From Methanomicrobia archaeon (lineage in GTDB: Archaea; Methanobacteriota_B; Thermococci; Methanofastidiosales; NM3): a stretch of DNA of 50,789 bases. The stretch is from contig JAUVXU010000001.1 of assembly GCA_030603445.1 (NCBI GenBank), forward strand, positions 107,924-158,712. Direction: 5' to 3'. The notes under the pieces are model-generated. The model was not told the DNA's origin, searched no databases, and saw only the letters and a program-made list of their open reading frames with translations. Both the position numbers and the translations under genes were made by a program. Below are positions 23,739-32,340 of this stretch, piece by piece. The first letter of the stretch is position 1; each line of letters starts with the position of its first letter.

Positions 23739-25013
23739 ATGGGTCATGAGAGAACAAAGTTCAAGGATGTGCTACGGGTACGAAATTTCAGTCTGCTCTG
23801 GGTTGGGCAGATAATATCGAACTTCGGCGATCGTTTCAATTATATGGCCGTTATGGGGCTTATACTCTTCAAATGGGAGGGAAGTGCCCTGGATGCAGGC
23901 ATGATGTTTATATTTATGTCACTGCCTGCGCTTATTTTTGGCCCTTTCGCAGGTGTGTTCGTTGACCGTTACAATAAAAAGAAGGTCATGATAATGTGCG
24001 ATGTTATTCGTGCAGGTCTTGTTGGTCTCTTGCCGTTTGTTTCTTCGTTGGCGCAAATATATGTTATAATATTTTTAATATCCTCTGTATCACGCTTTTT
24101 TTATCCTGCCAGAAGCGCGATTATACCAGAAATAGTTGAGAGTGATAAGCTGCTGATAGCAAATTCACTTTCCCAATCTACCTACCAGGTATCGGCAATA
24201 GTAGGGTATGCTATTGGCGGTGCCTTGGTGGCAATTGTTGGGCCAACATGCGTTTTTTACATAGATGGCATATCATATTTAATATCTGCATTCTTAATAT
24301 TCAGTATTGTGCACAGCGCCAGACAGAAATTGCCTGATGCGTCTGGAAATACAATAGGGCGTGTCAAGAACGAGTTAGTGGATGGCCTAAGATACTCTTA
24401 CAATGAGAAGCGCGTGCTGTTCCTTCTTGTATCCTTTACTGCCGTGCTTCTATTTTTTGGAGGAATAAATATCCTTTGGATAATACTCGTACGCGATATT
24501 CTTGGACTAGGGATCGAAGGCATGGGGATAATAGAGTCTGTTGTAGGGGTGGGAATGCTTTTTGGCACCCTTGTTGTGGGGTATGTCGGGCATAGATTCA
24601 AGATAAAGACAATGATTGTCGGCGGATTTTTTGTGTTTTCCCTTTCATTTATGGCAATAGGGGCATGGATGACACTTCTAAATGTTGTGTTTTGGGTGTT
24701 TATGGCTGGGTTTTCTATGTCTTTTGTCAACATACCGGGGGTTACAGTTTTCCAAAAGATAGTGCCTGAAGACATGAGGGGGCGGGTTTTTAGTGTTCTG
24801 GGCACACTAACAGACGTAGCCGCATTGATTTCTATGGCTATTATGGGTGTTTTGGCCAATGTTTTTCCCATACAGGCACTCTTAATCGCATCATCAATAG
24901 GCATGCTAACAGTAGCCATAGTGTCTGCTTTTGCACGTATAAACTTTGAAGATGATTTAGAGGAAACGCACCTTTCACTAGAGATGACATCTAGTGGCAA
25001 TCCCGACAACTAA
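23739..25013 (+). CDS. Major facilitator superfamily exporter (MFS_3/EntS-like)
   Basis: 424 residues, 12 predicted membrane helices. The MFS signature loop between helices 2 and 3 is GPFAGVFVDRYNKKKVMIM, preceded by FSLLWVGQIISNFGDRFNYM, the characteristic opening of the enterobactin-exporter/macrolide-efflux branch. A second-half repeat, VGYVGHRFKIKTMIVGG, is also present, and IVPEDMRGRVFSVLGTLTD is typical of this branch. Substrate unknown; exporters of this group handle siderophores or drugs. AGGTAG lies shortly before the ATG. It stands alone. Confidence 0.88.
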   Translation: MGHERTKFKDVLRVRNFSLLWVGQIISNFGDRFNYMAVMGLILFKWEGSALDAGMMFIFMSLPALIFGPFAGVFVDRYNKKKVMIMCDVIRAGLVGLLPFVSSLAQIYVIIFLISSVSRFFYPARSAIIPEIVESDKLLIANSLSQSTYQVSAIVGYAIGGALVAIVGPTCVFYIDGISYLISAFLIFSIVHSARQKLPDASGNTIGRVKNELVDGLRYSYNEKRVLFLLVSFTAVLLFFGGINILWIILVRDILGLGIEGMGIIESVVGVGMLFGTLVVGYVGHRFKIKTMIVGGFFVFSLSFMAIGAWMTLLNVVFWVFMAGFSMSFVNIPGVTVFQKIVPEDMRGRVFSVLGTLTDVAALISMAIMGVLANVFPIQALLIASSIGMLTVAIVSAFARINFEDDLEETHLSLEMTSSGNPDN

Positions 25014-25424
25014 GAAGCGACCTAGCCTAGCAGCTGATTTAATTAATAAAATGTAAATATTTACAATAATACAAATACATAGTTTTTCCATATCCTTTTG
25101 ATGGAGACAAAAACACGTATTGTAAAGATATGAATTAGAAAGTAACAACTAACAGAAAGACATAAAAGGAAATTTTGTAATTTTTACTTCTTATGCATCA
25201 TTTAATTTTGATGTAAAAAATGCTTCACACAACCTTTATTTATGATGAACAATATTATCATCTTGTAATAGTAAATATGCATCTGGTGGTACAGAGCACT
25301 AATTGCAACAATGTGATTAAAAATTAGATTTTGGTGCTTCCTTCTAGGCAATGTTTGCACTATGGACACTAAATATTATCGACGAAGTTATTCGTCGCCT
25401 GATGGCTATGATGGAGGGTTATAT
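25014..25424 (+). promoter_or_regulatory. Long AT-rich leader region of the nrdD operon
   Basis: About 350 bases with no gene up to 25362. The stretch from 25362 to 25424 could be read as an N-terminal extension of NrdD but looks like leader. ATTAAAAATTAG near 25317 is a plausible TATA box, and ACCTTTATTTATG near 25230 another. The leader ends with the hairpin at 25380-25397 and the GGAGG at 25413-25417. Confidence 0.5.
25380..25397 (+). promoter_or_regulatory. Leader hairpin before nrdD
   Basis: CGACGAA-GTTA-TTCGTCG, a perfect seven-base-pair stem with a four-base loop. It lies 15 bases before GGAGG (25413-25417), which is itself seven bases before ATG 25425. This is a good place for post-transcriptional control of ribonucleotide reductase. 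Confidence 0.6.
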
Positions 25425-27776
25425 ATGGTACTCAAGAAGAACAGAATGACTGAAAAAACGAGGCAAATGCTACTCACTGAAATTTTTGGACAGCACAAGA
25501 TGATGATTGAAAAGTTGCCTCTGGTCATGACAATTCATCAAGATTTGGAAAAGTTTGATCCTACAAAAATAGTCAATGTGTATATAGAAGAAGCGGATCT
25601 GTCTCTTGATACGGCGGAAGTATACACTAATAAGATACTCTTTGTGTTGGAGTCATTGTTCATAAAGGGAAAATTGAAGTATATCACAACGCGCATGATA
25701 CGGGAGCTAATGTGCGTTATTGCGATTATGGAAGGAGACTTTTCCACTCGCGACAAGCTCACTGTGGTTGGCATGCCGGTAAACGATGTGGATAAAATGT
25801 TCTTCGGATTCGGATTTGATAATTCTAATCAGATACCTTGTGAGGAGTTTATACATAAAACCAAAGGCGACATTGTGGACGAACAATACTCCCTTCTTAA
25901 ATTATATAATATTGATACGCCTTCTGGAAATCCTGCATATGGTCACCTTAACAAGGATATATATATCCATGACAGGGACTATCCAGCCCGGCCATTTTGC
26001 TATCAGCATTCGGGTCGTTTCATATTTAGGAATGGACTACGCATCGATGGAAGTGGAAATTTTACAAATGTATCAAAACCACCCAAACGCCTAGATGTTG
26101 CAATACGCCATACATGTGAATTCCTTGGGGCCGCCAGTAGAAATTGGAATGGGGGACAGGGTTTTAGAAATCTTTTCTGGGAACTTGGCCCTTTCATAGA
26201 GGATGAGGCAAAAAGAAATACAGAAACTAAGGAGATATGGGGAAAAGAGGTCCCAGTCGGAGTTATACAAGCTGCGCAAATGCTTCGTTTCGAACCAAAC
26301 CACATTTTTGTTGGTAGAGGCAGCCAGGCAGCATTTTCATCACTTGTGAATTTCGCGCTTCCGCCAAAATATCTCACTGAGGATTGTGATGTGGTGCTTC
26401 CTGGAGGAAAAGTTGTGCGCGGCAATTATGAAGAATATCGAGAAAGCGTTCTTCAGTTCTGGCTGGCCTATACTCACGAGTCTGTAAAGGGGGATGCCAA
26501 CGGGGGCATGTTCCATTGGATGAAGGATGATGTGGGCATCAAACCGTCGTGGTTCAAAGAAGATGATCTTAAAGAGTATATATTTGAGCCTACAATGCGC
26601 TACATAGCCAAGTTTGGGGGACCATATATCTACAATGTGAAGAATGTCCTAGACGAGGAGGTCGCATGTACATCATGCTGTTCTTTGGTGTTGTCTACCA
26701 ATGATCCGGAGGACTATGAACTAGCGCGCCAGGGAACACTTGGAATGGGTGCACTACAATGTGGTTCTTTCAATTTACCTCGTCTTGCATACCTTTCAAA
26801 TGGCGATGATGATAAAGTGTTTGAATTGATGCGTGAACGCATGGACCTTCTAAAGGAGGCTATGATAGCAAAACGTAACTTTATGCGCAAAGTGTTAGCT
26901 TCAGGTCTATCCCCATTTCTCACACAACCCAAAATTCCGGGGGTCGATGAGAGCCCGTACTTTGATTTGGATAAACAATCGGTCTTATTGTCTTTTTGTG
27001 GCTTGAACGAGTTTATGATGGCCCACATGGGTTCGGAGCTGCATGAGAACAAGGATGCGCATAACTTCGGCATGAGGATCCTTATAGAAGCTTTAAATTA
27101 TTGTAAGGAGCTTACTGAACAGACAGGCATCAACTTCGCCATTTGGAGGCAGCCTGGGGAGACCATGACGGGAAAATTCGCCCAAGACGATTGGAACAAG
27201 TTTAGAAGCAAGGCAGTTGTGCAAGGGGATCCAAAATCCGGCAGTGCCTATTATTCAAACTTCACACACTGCAACGTTAATTCAGGAATAGATGTGTTTA
27301 ATAAAATAAAAAATGAAACACCATTCCACGGTCTTACAACATCCAATTTGCTCCACATATGGTTAGGAGAACAAGATCCTAGCCCCGACTCCATATGGGA
27401 GCTTACAAAGAAGATTGTAGATAGGTCTCTTGCTAGTTACTTTGCTTTCACAAAGGAGATCACAATATGTAACAAATGCCACTCCACATACTCTGGCGTG
27501 GTATCCAGGTGCAAGTGCGGTGCCGGGGCATCTGAGTTAGTTGTACAGTCAAGGATAACAGGTTATTATTCAACAGTTGGGACTGTAGAATCAATACTAA
27601 AGTGGAGGGAAGGAAAACATAAAGAGGGTTTAAAGCATGCGCATTGGCAACCTTCTAAATTCTCGGAATTTAATGAGCGTATGGCAAATGCTTGTGGCAG
27701 CAGATTCTCAAAGCTTGAATCAAAACAACAGGCAGACGTTGCTATGATGAAGAAGGAACTTGTAGAAGCGGTGTGA
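25425..27776 (+). CDS. nrdD: Anaerobic ribonucleoside-triphosphate reductase, class III
   Basis: Glycyl-radical enzyme that reduces NTPs to dNTPs without oxygen. An ATP-cone-like N-terminus (LEKFDPTKIVNVYIEEADLS) is followed by the barrel with GSQAAFSSLVNF, CTSCCSLVLS, GTLGMGALQCGSFNLPRL, FCGLNEFMMAHMG and GINFAIWRQPGE. The C-terminal zinc site is CNKCHSTYSGVVSRCKCG and the glycyl-radical loop is SRITGYYS. I choose ATG 25425 (783 residues) because GGAGG stands seven bases upstream. An in-frame ATG at 25362 would add 21 residues of low complexity (SSPDGYDGG). It leads the dNTP gene run; the activase is at 29794. Confidence 0.93.
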   Translation: MVLKKNRMTEKTRQMLLTEIFGQHKMMIEKLPLVMTIHQDLEKFDPTKIVNVYIEEADLSLDTAEVYTNKILFVLESLFIKGKLKYITTRMIRELMCVIAIMEGDFSTRDKLTVVGMPVNDVDKMFFGFGFDNSNQIPCEEFIHKTKGDIVDEQYSLLKLYNIDTPSGNPAYGHLNKDIYIHDRDYPARPFCYQHSGRFIFRNGLRIDGSGNFTNVSKPPKRLDVAIRHTCEFLGAASRNWNGGQGFRNLFWELGPFIEDEAKRNTETKEIWGKEVPVGVIQAAQMLRFEPNHIFVGRGSQAAFSSLVNFALPPKYLTEDCDVVLPGGKVVRGNYEEYRESVLQFWLAYTHESVKGDANGGMFHWMKDDVGIKPSWFKEDDLKEYIFEPTMRYIAKFGGPYIYNVKNVLDEEVACTSCCSLVLSTNDPEDYELARQGTLGMGALQCGSFNLPRLAYLSNGDDDKVFELMRERMDLLKEAMIAKRNFMRKVLASGLSPFLTQPKIPGVDESPYFDLDKQSVLLSFCGLNEFMMAHMGSELHENKDAHNFGMRILIEALNYCKELTEQTGINFAIWRQPGETMTGKFAQDDWNKFRSKAVVQGDPKSGSAYYSNFTHCNVNSGIDVFNKIKNETPFHGLTTSNLLHIWLGEQDPSPDSIWELTKKIVDRSLASYFAFTKEITICNKCHSTYSGVVSRCKCGAGASELVVQSRITGYYSTVGTVESILKWREGKHKEGLKHAHWQPSKFSEFNERMANACGSRFSKLESKQQADVAMMKKELVEAV

Positions 27777-27887
27777 TAGTTGTCACACCTTCTTCAATTA
27801 TACTTAGTTTATATGCTCTCAAGAGGTAAACAGCGAGAATATGCGCATTTGTTTTAGTAACATAACGATAATATTAATAACAGTGAT

Positions 27888-28157
27888 ATGAAAAAAGCAA
27901 TCATGAAAATTATCTTTTTTAAATCCAAAGATTGTCCCCAGTGCCCAAGGGCACAGGCAAATGTTGAGGAAGTAATGGCAGATTTAGAAGTGAAGCATCC
28001 TATCGATTACGTTGACATATCAACGACTGAAGGAAGGATAGAGGCACTCAACAATATGGTCATGAGCACCCCATCTATTATAATTGACGATGAGTTATAC
28101 GGAAAAGATGTATTGCTGGACAAGGGCAGGCTCAAGGAGCTGTTTATAAAAGAGTGA
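27888..28157 (+). CDS. Glutaredoxin/thioredoxin-like small redoxin
   Basis: 89-residue thioredoxin-fold protein with active site SKDCPQCPRAQ (CPQC, about residues 15-18) and the cis-Pro motif MSTPSIIIDDELYG. The position between nrdD and the dUTPase suggests it is the thiol reductant for ribonucleotide reductase or for another enzyme of the operon. The class III enzyme in some archaea uses redoxins instead of formate. The start may be ATG 27888 or 27903. It lies 111 bases after nrdD, so it may also have its own promoter (AATATTAATAAC just upstream). The next gene starts five bases after its stop. Confidence 0.82.
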   Translation: MKKAIMKIIFFKSKDCPQCPRAQANVEEVMADLEVKHPIDYVDISTTEGRIEALNNMVMSTPSIIIDDELYGKDVLLDKGRLKELFIKE

Positions 28158-28161
28158 TTAC

Positions 28162-28674
28162 ATGGGCGCATTCTCAAAGAAAAAGATATTAGACTACGTC
28201 CTAAAACGTAATCTATTTGAAGAATATAAAGATCTTGGCATACAAGTAACATCAAATGGAATCGACATGTCGCTCTCTAAAGTAGAGGCGTTTACAACAG
28301 CTGGCAGAGTTGACTTCTCCAATGAGGAGAGGATAATATCGGAGACCAAAGAAATGCCTTTTGATGAAGCAGGATGGGTACACCTGCCCAAAGGTACGTA
28401 TAAGATAACATACAACGAGGTGGTGTCAATACCTACTGATGCAATTGCAATTGCACGTACCCGTTCATCTCTTCTGCGTTGTGGAGCAACGATAGAGACA
28501 GGCGTTTGGGATGCCGGATATCGCGGTAGATCCTCATCAATGCTTCACGTTGCAAATGAGAAAGGAATTTACCTAAAGAAAGATGCTCGTGTCCTGCAGC
28601 TCGTGTTTTTCGACCTAGACAATGACACTGAAAGTTATTCTGGCACGTACCAAAATGAGAATGTTGTTGATTAG
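28162..28674 (+). CDS. dut: dUTP diphosphatase, archaeal dCTP-deaminase-like fold
   Basis: Removes pyrophosphate from dUTP to give dUMP for thymidylate synthesis. 170 residues. Motifs: VTSNGIDMSLSKVE, IARTRSSLLRCGATIETG, GVWDAGYRGR (catalytic Asp in place) and the RVLQLVFFDLDN C-terminal strand. The WDAGYRG arrangement and the SGTYQNEN end match the dUTPase of haloarchaea and other euryarchaea rather than true dCTP deaminase, and the adjacent dCMP deaminase supports this choice. A bifunctional enzyme cannot be excluded. It starts five bases after the redoxin, and thyX begins two bases after its stop. Confidence 0.82.
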   Translation: MGAFSKKKILDYVLKRNLFEEYKDLGIQVTSNGIDMSLSKVEAFTTAGRVDFSNEERIISETKEMPFDEAGWVHLPKGTYKITYNEVVSIPTDAIAIARTRSSLLRCGATIETGVWDAGYRGRSSSMLHVANEKGIYLKKDARVLQLVFFDLDNDTESYSGTYQNENVVD

Positions 28675-28675
28675 A

Positions 28676-29356
28676 ATGAATGTAGTACTCTTATCACACA
28701 CACCAGAGCCTGAACGTGTTTGTGCGGCCGCCGCCCTTACATCTTACTGGTACAAAGGCGCATCGGAGACGCATGCTGTTTTGTCAGATAAGGAGATAGA
28801 TGATATATTGACAAAGGTCATGGGATATGGCCACGTTTCAGTTATTGAGCATGCATCGTTCACATTCTCTGTGGAGGATATATCACGGGCCTGTTCGCAT
28901 CAGCTGGTGCGCCATCGACTCGCTTCGTATACTCAACAATCCCAGCGCTATGTGAGGGTAGAGGAACTCTCGCCAGTCATACCGGAATCGATAAAATGCA
29001 AACCTGAAGCGATGGAGACTTTTTACAAGAGCATTGATTCTATAAAGGAAACATACAATAAACTTGTTGGGATGGGAATTCCTACGGAGGATGCCAGATT
29101 CATACTTCCAAACGCTACACCTACAAATATTGTGGTCACTATGAATGCGCGGGAGTTGCGGCATTTTTTCAAGTATCGCTGCTGTGAGAGGGCGCAATGG
29201 GAAATACGTGACGTTGCACGTGAGATGTTATCACTTGTGAATAAACTCGCACCTAGGATTTTTAAAAATGCAGGCCCAAGCTGCGTATGCGAGCGTTATT
29301 GCCCAGAAGGGGACATGTCTTGTGGTAGAATAAAGGTGAACAATGATGGCACGTGA
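28676..29356 (+). CDS. thyX: Flavin-dependent thymidylate synthase
   Basis: Makes dTMP from dUMP with methylene-tetrahydrofolate (or an archaeal equivalent) and FAD. The ThyX signature RHRxxSxxxxSxRY appears as RHRLASYTQQSQRY (about residues 65-78). Later, FILPNATPTNIVVTMNARELRHFFKYR holds the second conserved substrate-binding arginines. Starting at ATG 28676 gives 226 residues; an in-frame ATG at 28622 lies inside the preceding gene and is rejected. The 3' end overlaps the deaminase gene by 14 bases. No ThyA gene is present in the window. Confidence 0.93.
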   Translation: MNVVLLSHTPEPERVCAAAALTSYWYKGASETHAVLSDKEIDDILTKVMGYGHVSVIEHASFTFSVEDISRACSHQLVRHRLASYTQQSQRYVRVEELSPVIPESIKCKPEAMETFYKSIDSIKETYNKLVGMGIPTEDARFILPNATPTNIVVTMNARELRHFFKYRCCERAQWEIRDVAREMLSLVNKLAPRIFKNAGPSCVCERYCPEGDMSCGRIKVNNDGT

Positions 29357-29792
29357 TGATGCTACAACATATTTTTCTAAGATTGCCGCACTCGTTTCTA
29401 CTAGATCAACATGCATTAAACAGCATGTAGGCGCGATCTTGGTAAAGGACATGCATATAATATCCACTGGTTATAATGGCGCGCCAAGAGGGGTTTCGCA
29501 CTGTTCTAAGAAGACCTGCCTGCGTCAGTCTCTAACATCATTACAAAATGCACATCTTTGCCGCGGGGTTCATGCAGAGCAAAATGCCATAATTCAAGCT
29601 GCTATACATGGTACATCAACAAAAGGGGCCACACTATATACCACCCACTTTCCGTGCATGTCTTGTACAAAGATCATAATAAATGCAGGCATAAGTGAAA
29701 TTGTATATTTGAAGGATTATGATATGGAAAATGGGGTCAAAATGGACCTCTTGCGTGAAGCAGGCATAAAATTTGGAAAAGTGGTGATATAA
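29343..29792 (+). CDS. dCMP deaminase (cytidine/deoxycytidylate deaminase family)
   Basis: Deaminates dCMP to dUMP, the substrate of ThyX. Zinc-binding and catalytic residues are GVHAEQNAIIQAA (His-x-Glu) and TTHFPCMSCTKIIINAGI (PCxxC). GAILVKDMHIISTGYNGAPRG is the nucleotide-binding start. 149 residues is usual for ComEB/dCMP-deaminase proteins. It overlaps thyX by 14 bases and precedes the activase by one base, so all three are translationally linked. ATG 29346 is an alternative start. Confidence 0.88.
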   Translation: MMARDDATTYFSKIAALVSTRSTCIKQHVGAILVKDMHIISTGYNGAPRGVSHCSKKTCLRQSLTSLQNAHLCRGVHAEQNAIIQAAIHGTSTKGATLYTTHFPCMSCTKIIINAGISEIVYLKDYDMENGVKMDLLREAGIKFGKVVI

Positions 29793-29793
29793 A

Positions 29794-30480
29794 ATGGGAA
29801 TCAAGAGCTTTATTGAGACATCGCTAACAGATTGGGATGGGAAAGTATCAGCAGTGGTCTTTATAGGGGGTTGTGATTTCCGCTGCCCATATTGTCATAA
29901 TTGGCAACTTGTTGAGGATCCGGATACCACAGAAGACTTAGATCTGGACAAGATTGTGAACTATATAAAATCCTCTTCAGAATGGCTTGATGGAGTGGTC
30001 CTAACAGGGGGAGAACCAACATTTTATCCCGGCATTATAGAACTTGCAGAAACATTCAAAGCCCTAGGCATGGAGGTAAAGATTGATACAAACGGATCGA
30101 ATCCCTATATCCTCCATGAATTAATACAAAAAGATCTTATCGACTACATTGCTATGGATGTAAAGAATTCTTTTGAGAAGTATGCTGAAACAAGCGGGGC
30201 AGCAGTAGATATAGATGATATTGAAAGAAGCATAGAGTTGGTAAAGGATTTTCAGCAGTATGAGTTTAGAACAACAGTAGTTCCAGGATTGGTAACAGAA
30301 GAGGATATTGAAAAAATTTGTTCATATATTAAGGGCGCCAGGCGTTTTGTACTGCAGCGCTTCCATCCAGAAAATATAATAAACAAGGAGTTTTCTGAGA
30401 TTTCCCCCCAAATAGATGAAGAAATGGAACATTTAACACAATTGTGTTCTAAATACGTCCCTACGACATGGAGGGGATAA
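29794..30480 (+). CDS. nrdG: Anaerobic ribonucleotide reductase activating enzyme (radical SAM)
   Basis: Radical SAM enzyme that puts the glycyl radical on NrdD. The cluster motif is GGCDFRCPYCHNWQLVE, CxxxCxxC at about residues 27-34. GVVLTGGEPTFYPG binds SAM and KIDTNGSNPYI is the next conserved strand. 228 residues. This is the archaeal/thermotogal-type single-domain activase. It begins one base after the deaminase and follows nrdD in the same gene run, which supports NrdD as its target rather than another glycyl-radical enzyme; I see no pyruvate-formate-lyase gene here. Confidence 0.88.
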   Translation: MGIKSFIETSLTDWDGKVSAVVFIGGCDFRCPYCHNWQLVEDPDTTEDLDLDKIVNYIKSSSEWLDGVVLTGGEPTFYPGIIELAETFKALGMEVKIDTNGSNPYILHELIQKDLIDYIAMDVKNSFEKYAETSGAAVDIDDIERSIELVKDFQQYEFRTTVVPGLVTEEDIEKICSYIKGARRFVLQRFHPENIINKEFSEISPQIDEEMEHLTQLCSKYVPTTWRG

Positions 30481-30496
30481 TATAGAACGGCAGTTA

Positions 30497-30697
30497 GTGG
30501 AGGAACTCTACATTGCCATACGCCCTTATCTTTCCAATGCGCATTTAGTAAGGGAGTTTCTTGATGCGCACCTTTTACTGCAAGCAGACGAGTTTGAACA
30601 GGATATTCTTAAAGAGATAAATAGCAGAAGCGGTCTTGAAAAAACAGATTTCACCATACTGCATACAGCACTCAAGAAAATGCAACATAAAAAGTAG
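30497..30697 (+). CDS. Small acidic helical protein at the end of the dNTP operon
   Basis: 66 residues from a GTG start at 30497 to TAG 30697, 16 bases after nrdG on the same strand. It starts V/MEELYIAIRPYLSNAHLVRE and ends with the basic tail LKKMQHKK. There are two helical, Leu/Glu-rich halves and no Cys or metal motif. No ATG lies upstream in this frame. I do not recognise a family. Its place suggests a role with NrdD/NrdG or deoxynucleotide balance, which is inference only. Confidence 0.5.
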   Translation: MEELYIAIRPYLSNAHLVREFLDAHLLLQADEFEQDILKEINSRSGLEKTDFTILHTALKKMQHKK

Positions 30698-30754
30698 CTT
30701 AAGTCTAATTCAAAATTAGAAAGATTTAAAAAGGAGTTATCTCACTCAAAAACA

Positions 30755-31339
30755 ATGATTGGAGCAGAAGAGTTTATTGAGGTATTTATACCCTTGTTTA
30801 TAATTATCAACCCGCTGGCGATTTTCCCAAACTTTGAGGAGATTACAAACCAGATGGATAAAAATTTTGTTTCAAAATTATCAACCCGCACAACGATTTC
30901 TGCTTTTCTGTTGCTCGCTTTATTTATTTTGATAGGGCGGCCTTTCCTTAATATTATAGGTGTATCTACCTCCGCATTCATGATAGCATGTGGTGTTCTC
31001 TTACTCTATATATCTTTAGGAATGTTATCAGGAAATCCACCTGTTACTCGCAATGTGGAGTTTGACAAGGATTCTATAGTCCCTATGTCCATACCACTCC
31101 TTGCTGGACCCGGGTCTATTGCAACAGTTATAGTTTTTGAGGAATCATACGGGAAGCCTTTAGTTTTCCTCTCCTTAGTATTATGCGTTGTTATATCAAA
31201 ACTAATGTTGCAGTACTATATTCCAATAAGTAAAATGCTAGGAAAGAACGGTATTAATGCATGGATACGTCTCTCAGCAATGTTTTTTGCCGCGATTTCT
31301 GTAAGTCTTATCACACAGGGAATATTATTAATATGGTGA
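30755..31339 (+). CDS. MarC-family (UPF0056) membrane protein, copy 1
   Basis: 194 residues with six hydrophobic helices of the MarC/UPF0056 family. Key segments are EVFIPLFIIINPLAIFPNF (NP motif near the N-terminus) and PLLAGPGSIATVIVFEESYG, the family hallmark. MarC proteins were once linked to antibiotic resistance but their role is unproven. TTTAAAAAGG at about 30725 is the TATA box, about 30 bases before the ATG. It is followed four bases later by a paralogue. Confidence 0.86.
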   Translation: MIGAEEFIEVFIPLFIIINPLAIFPNFEEITNQMDKNFVSKLSTRTTISAFLLLALFILIGRPFLNIIGVSTSAFMIACGVLLLYISLGMLSGNPPVTRNVEFDKDSIVPMSIPLLAGPGSIATVIVFEESYGKPLVFLSLVLCVVISKLMLQYYIPISKMLGKNGINAWIRLSAMFFAAISVSLITQGILLIW

Positions 31340-31343
31340 TAAT

Positions 31344-31916
31344 ATGCTTGCTGCCATTATGGAAGGTGCCCTTGCACTGTTTGTGATAATGGATCCTATA
31401 GGCAACATACCTATATACCTTCCATTGGTTAAGGAATTTAGTGATAAGGAACGCACCCATACAGTTTATGTTGCATCATTGTTTGCATTATTTTTTCTTC
31501 TACTGTTTCTTTTTGGAGGAAATGTAATATTTTCGTATCTTAACATACAGCTGGAGCACATAATGATTGCAGGAGGAATAGTCCTGGCTCTTTTAGGATT
31601 TGGCATGATGTTCGGAAAGGATTTGAAGTCGCACTATGGGAGCGATATTGCGATAGTTCCTCTAGGCATGCCATTAATGTCTGGACCAGGAGCCATAGCG
31701 ACAGTTCTTCTGCTTGTTGCAAAAAATGGCAGCACCATAACTTTGTTGTCAATAATAGTGGTAATGGTCATACAGGCGCCCATTTATCTTGGGGCAAACA
31801 GCATACTGCGTCTTGCGGGCAAAAATGGCCTTAGGATAATGGGAAACATAGCAGCGCTTGTTGCTGTTTCATTTGGTATAAATATCATAATACTAGGCAT
31901 ATCAGGAATTGCATAA
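31344..31916 (+). CDS. MarC-family (UPF0056) membrane protein, copy 2
   Basis: 190 residues and clearly paralogous to the preceding gene: GALALFVIMDPIGNIPIYL (DP motif instead of NP) and PLMSGPGAIATVLLLVAKNG align with its copy-1 counterparts, and LAGKNGLRIMGNIAALVAVSF with KNGINAWIRLSAMFFAAISVS. The gene begins four bases after the copy-1 stop, so the two are one operon and may form a heteromer. The function is unknown. It ends eight bases before a convergent gene. Confidence 0.86.
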   Translation: MLAAIMEGALALFVIMDPIGNIPIYLPLVKEFSDKERTHTVYVASLFALFFLLLFLFGGNVIFSYLNIQLEHIMIAGGIVLALLGFGMMFGKDLKSHYGSDIAIVPLGMPLMSGPGAIATVLLLVAKNGSTITLLSIIVVMVIQAPIYLGANSILRLAGKNGLRIMGNIAALVAVSFGINIIILGISGIA

Positions 31917-31924
31917 ACGCTTCT

Positions 31925-32257
31925 TTATTTGCGTTTCAATGTCCAGATGACCTCTTTATCTACATCATCACAAACATTTTCTGAAAGTCTTATTGGCAAA
32001 AAAATGTTTACAGTATGCATATGTCCTATACCAGGATATAAAGTGAAACTTAAATCCCCAATAGGCCTGCCATTGAGATATATTGTTCTTTCTGCCCCAC
32101 TGCACATAGAGATGATTCCTTTATCCGTGAGTATGGATATTGCTTTAGAAGAGGCGTTACGAGGATCAAGAAATTCATAAGCAGCATCATGGTTCTCTGC
32201 ATTTAGGTAAAATAACATATCGTTTTGAATGTTATTCTCCTTTTGTTCCATCCCCAT
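31925..32257 (-). CDS. Unknown protein, 110 aa
   Basis: No family recognised. 110 residues, no signal peptide or membrane helix. The first part is hydrophilic (MGMEQKENNIQNDMLFYL). The second has FLDPRNASSKAISILTDKG, then SGAERTIYLNGRPIGDLSF and HTVNIFLPIRLSEN, which looks like a mainly beta globular fold. A TATATATC box on the minus strand about 25 bases upstream fits a leaderless start at ATG 32257. It is convergent with marC copy 2. Composition is like its neighbours. Confidence 0.5.
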   Translation of the reverse strand: MGMEQKENNIQNDMLFYLNAENHDAAYEFLDPRNASSKAISILTDKGIISMCSGAERTIYLNGRPIGDLSFTLYPGIGHMHTVNIFLPIRLSENVCDDVDKEVIWTLKRK

Positions 32258-32340
32258 ATTATAGTATTATGTTGATATATACTTTTCTATGTTAAATCAC
32301 AATCAACGGCCTTGCGCATTTAGTTATGTGGTCAAAAGGT

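Noticed and set aside
28622-28675. Upstream ATG for thyX
   Set aside because: It falls inside dut; ATG 28676 two bases after the dut stop gives the usual ThyX N-terminus.
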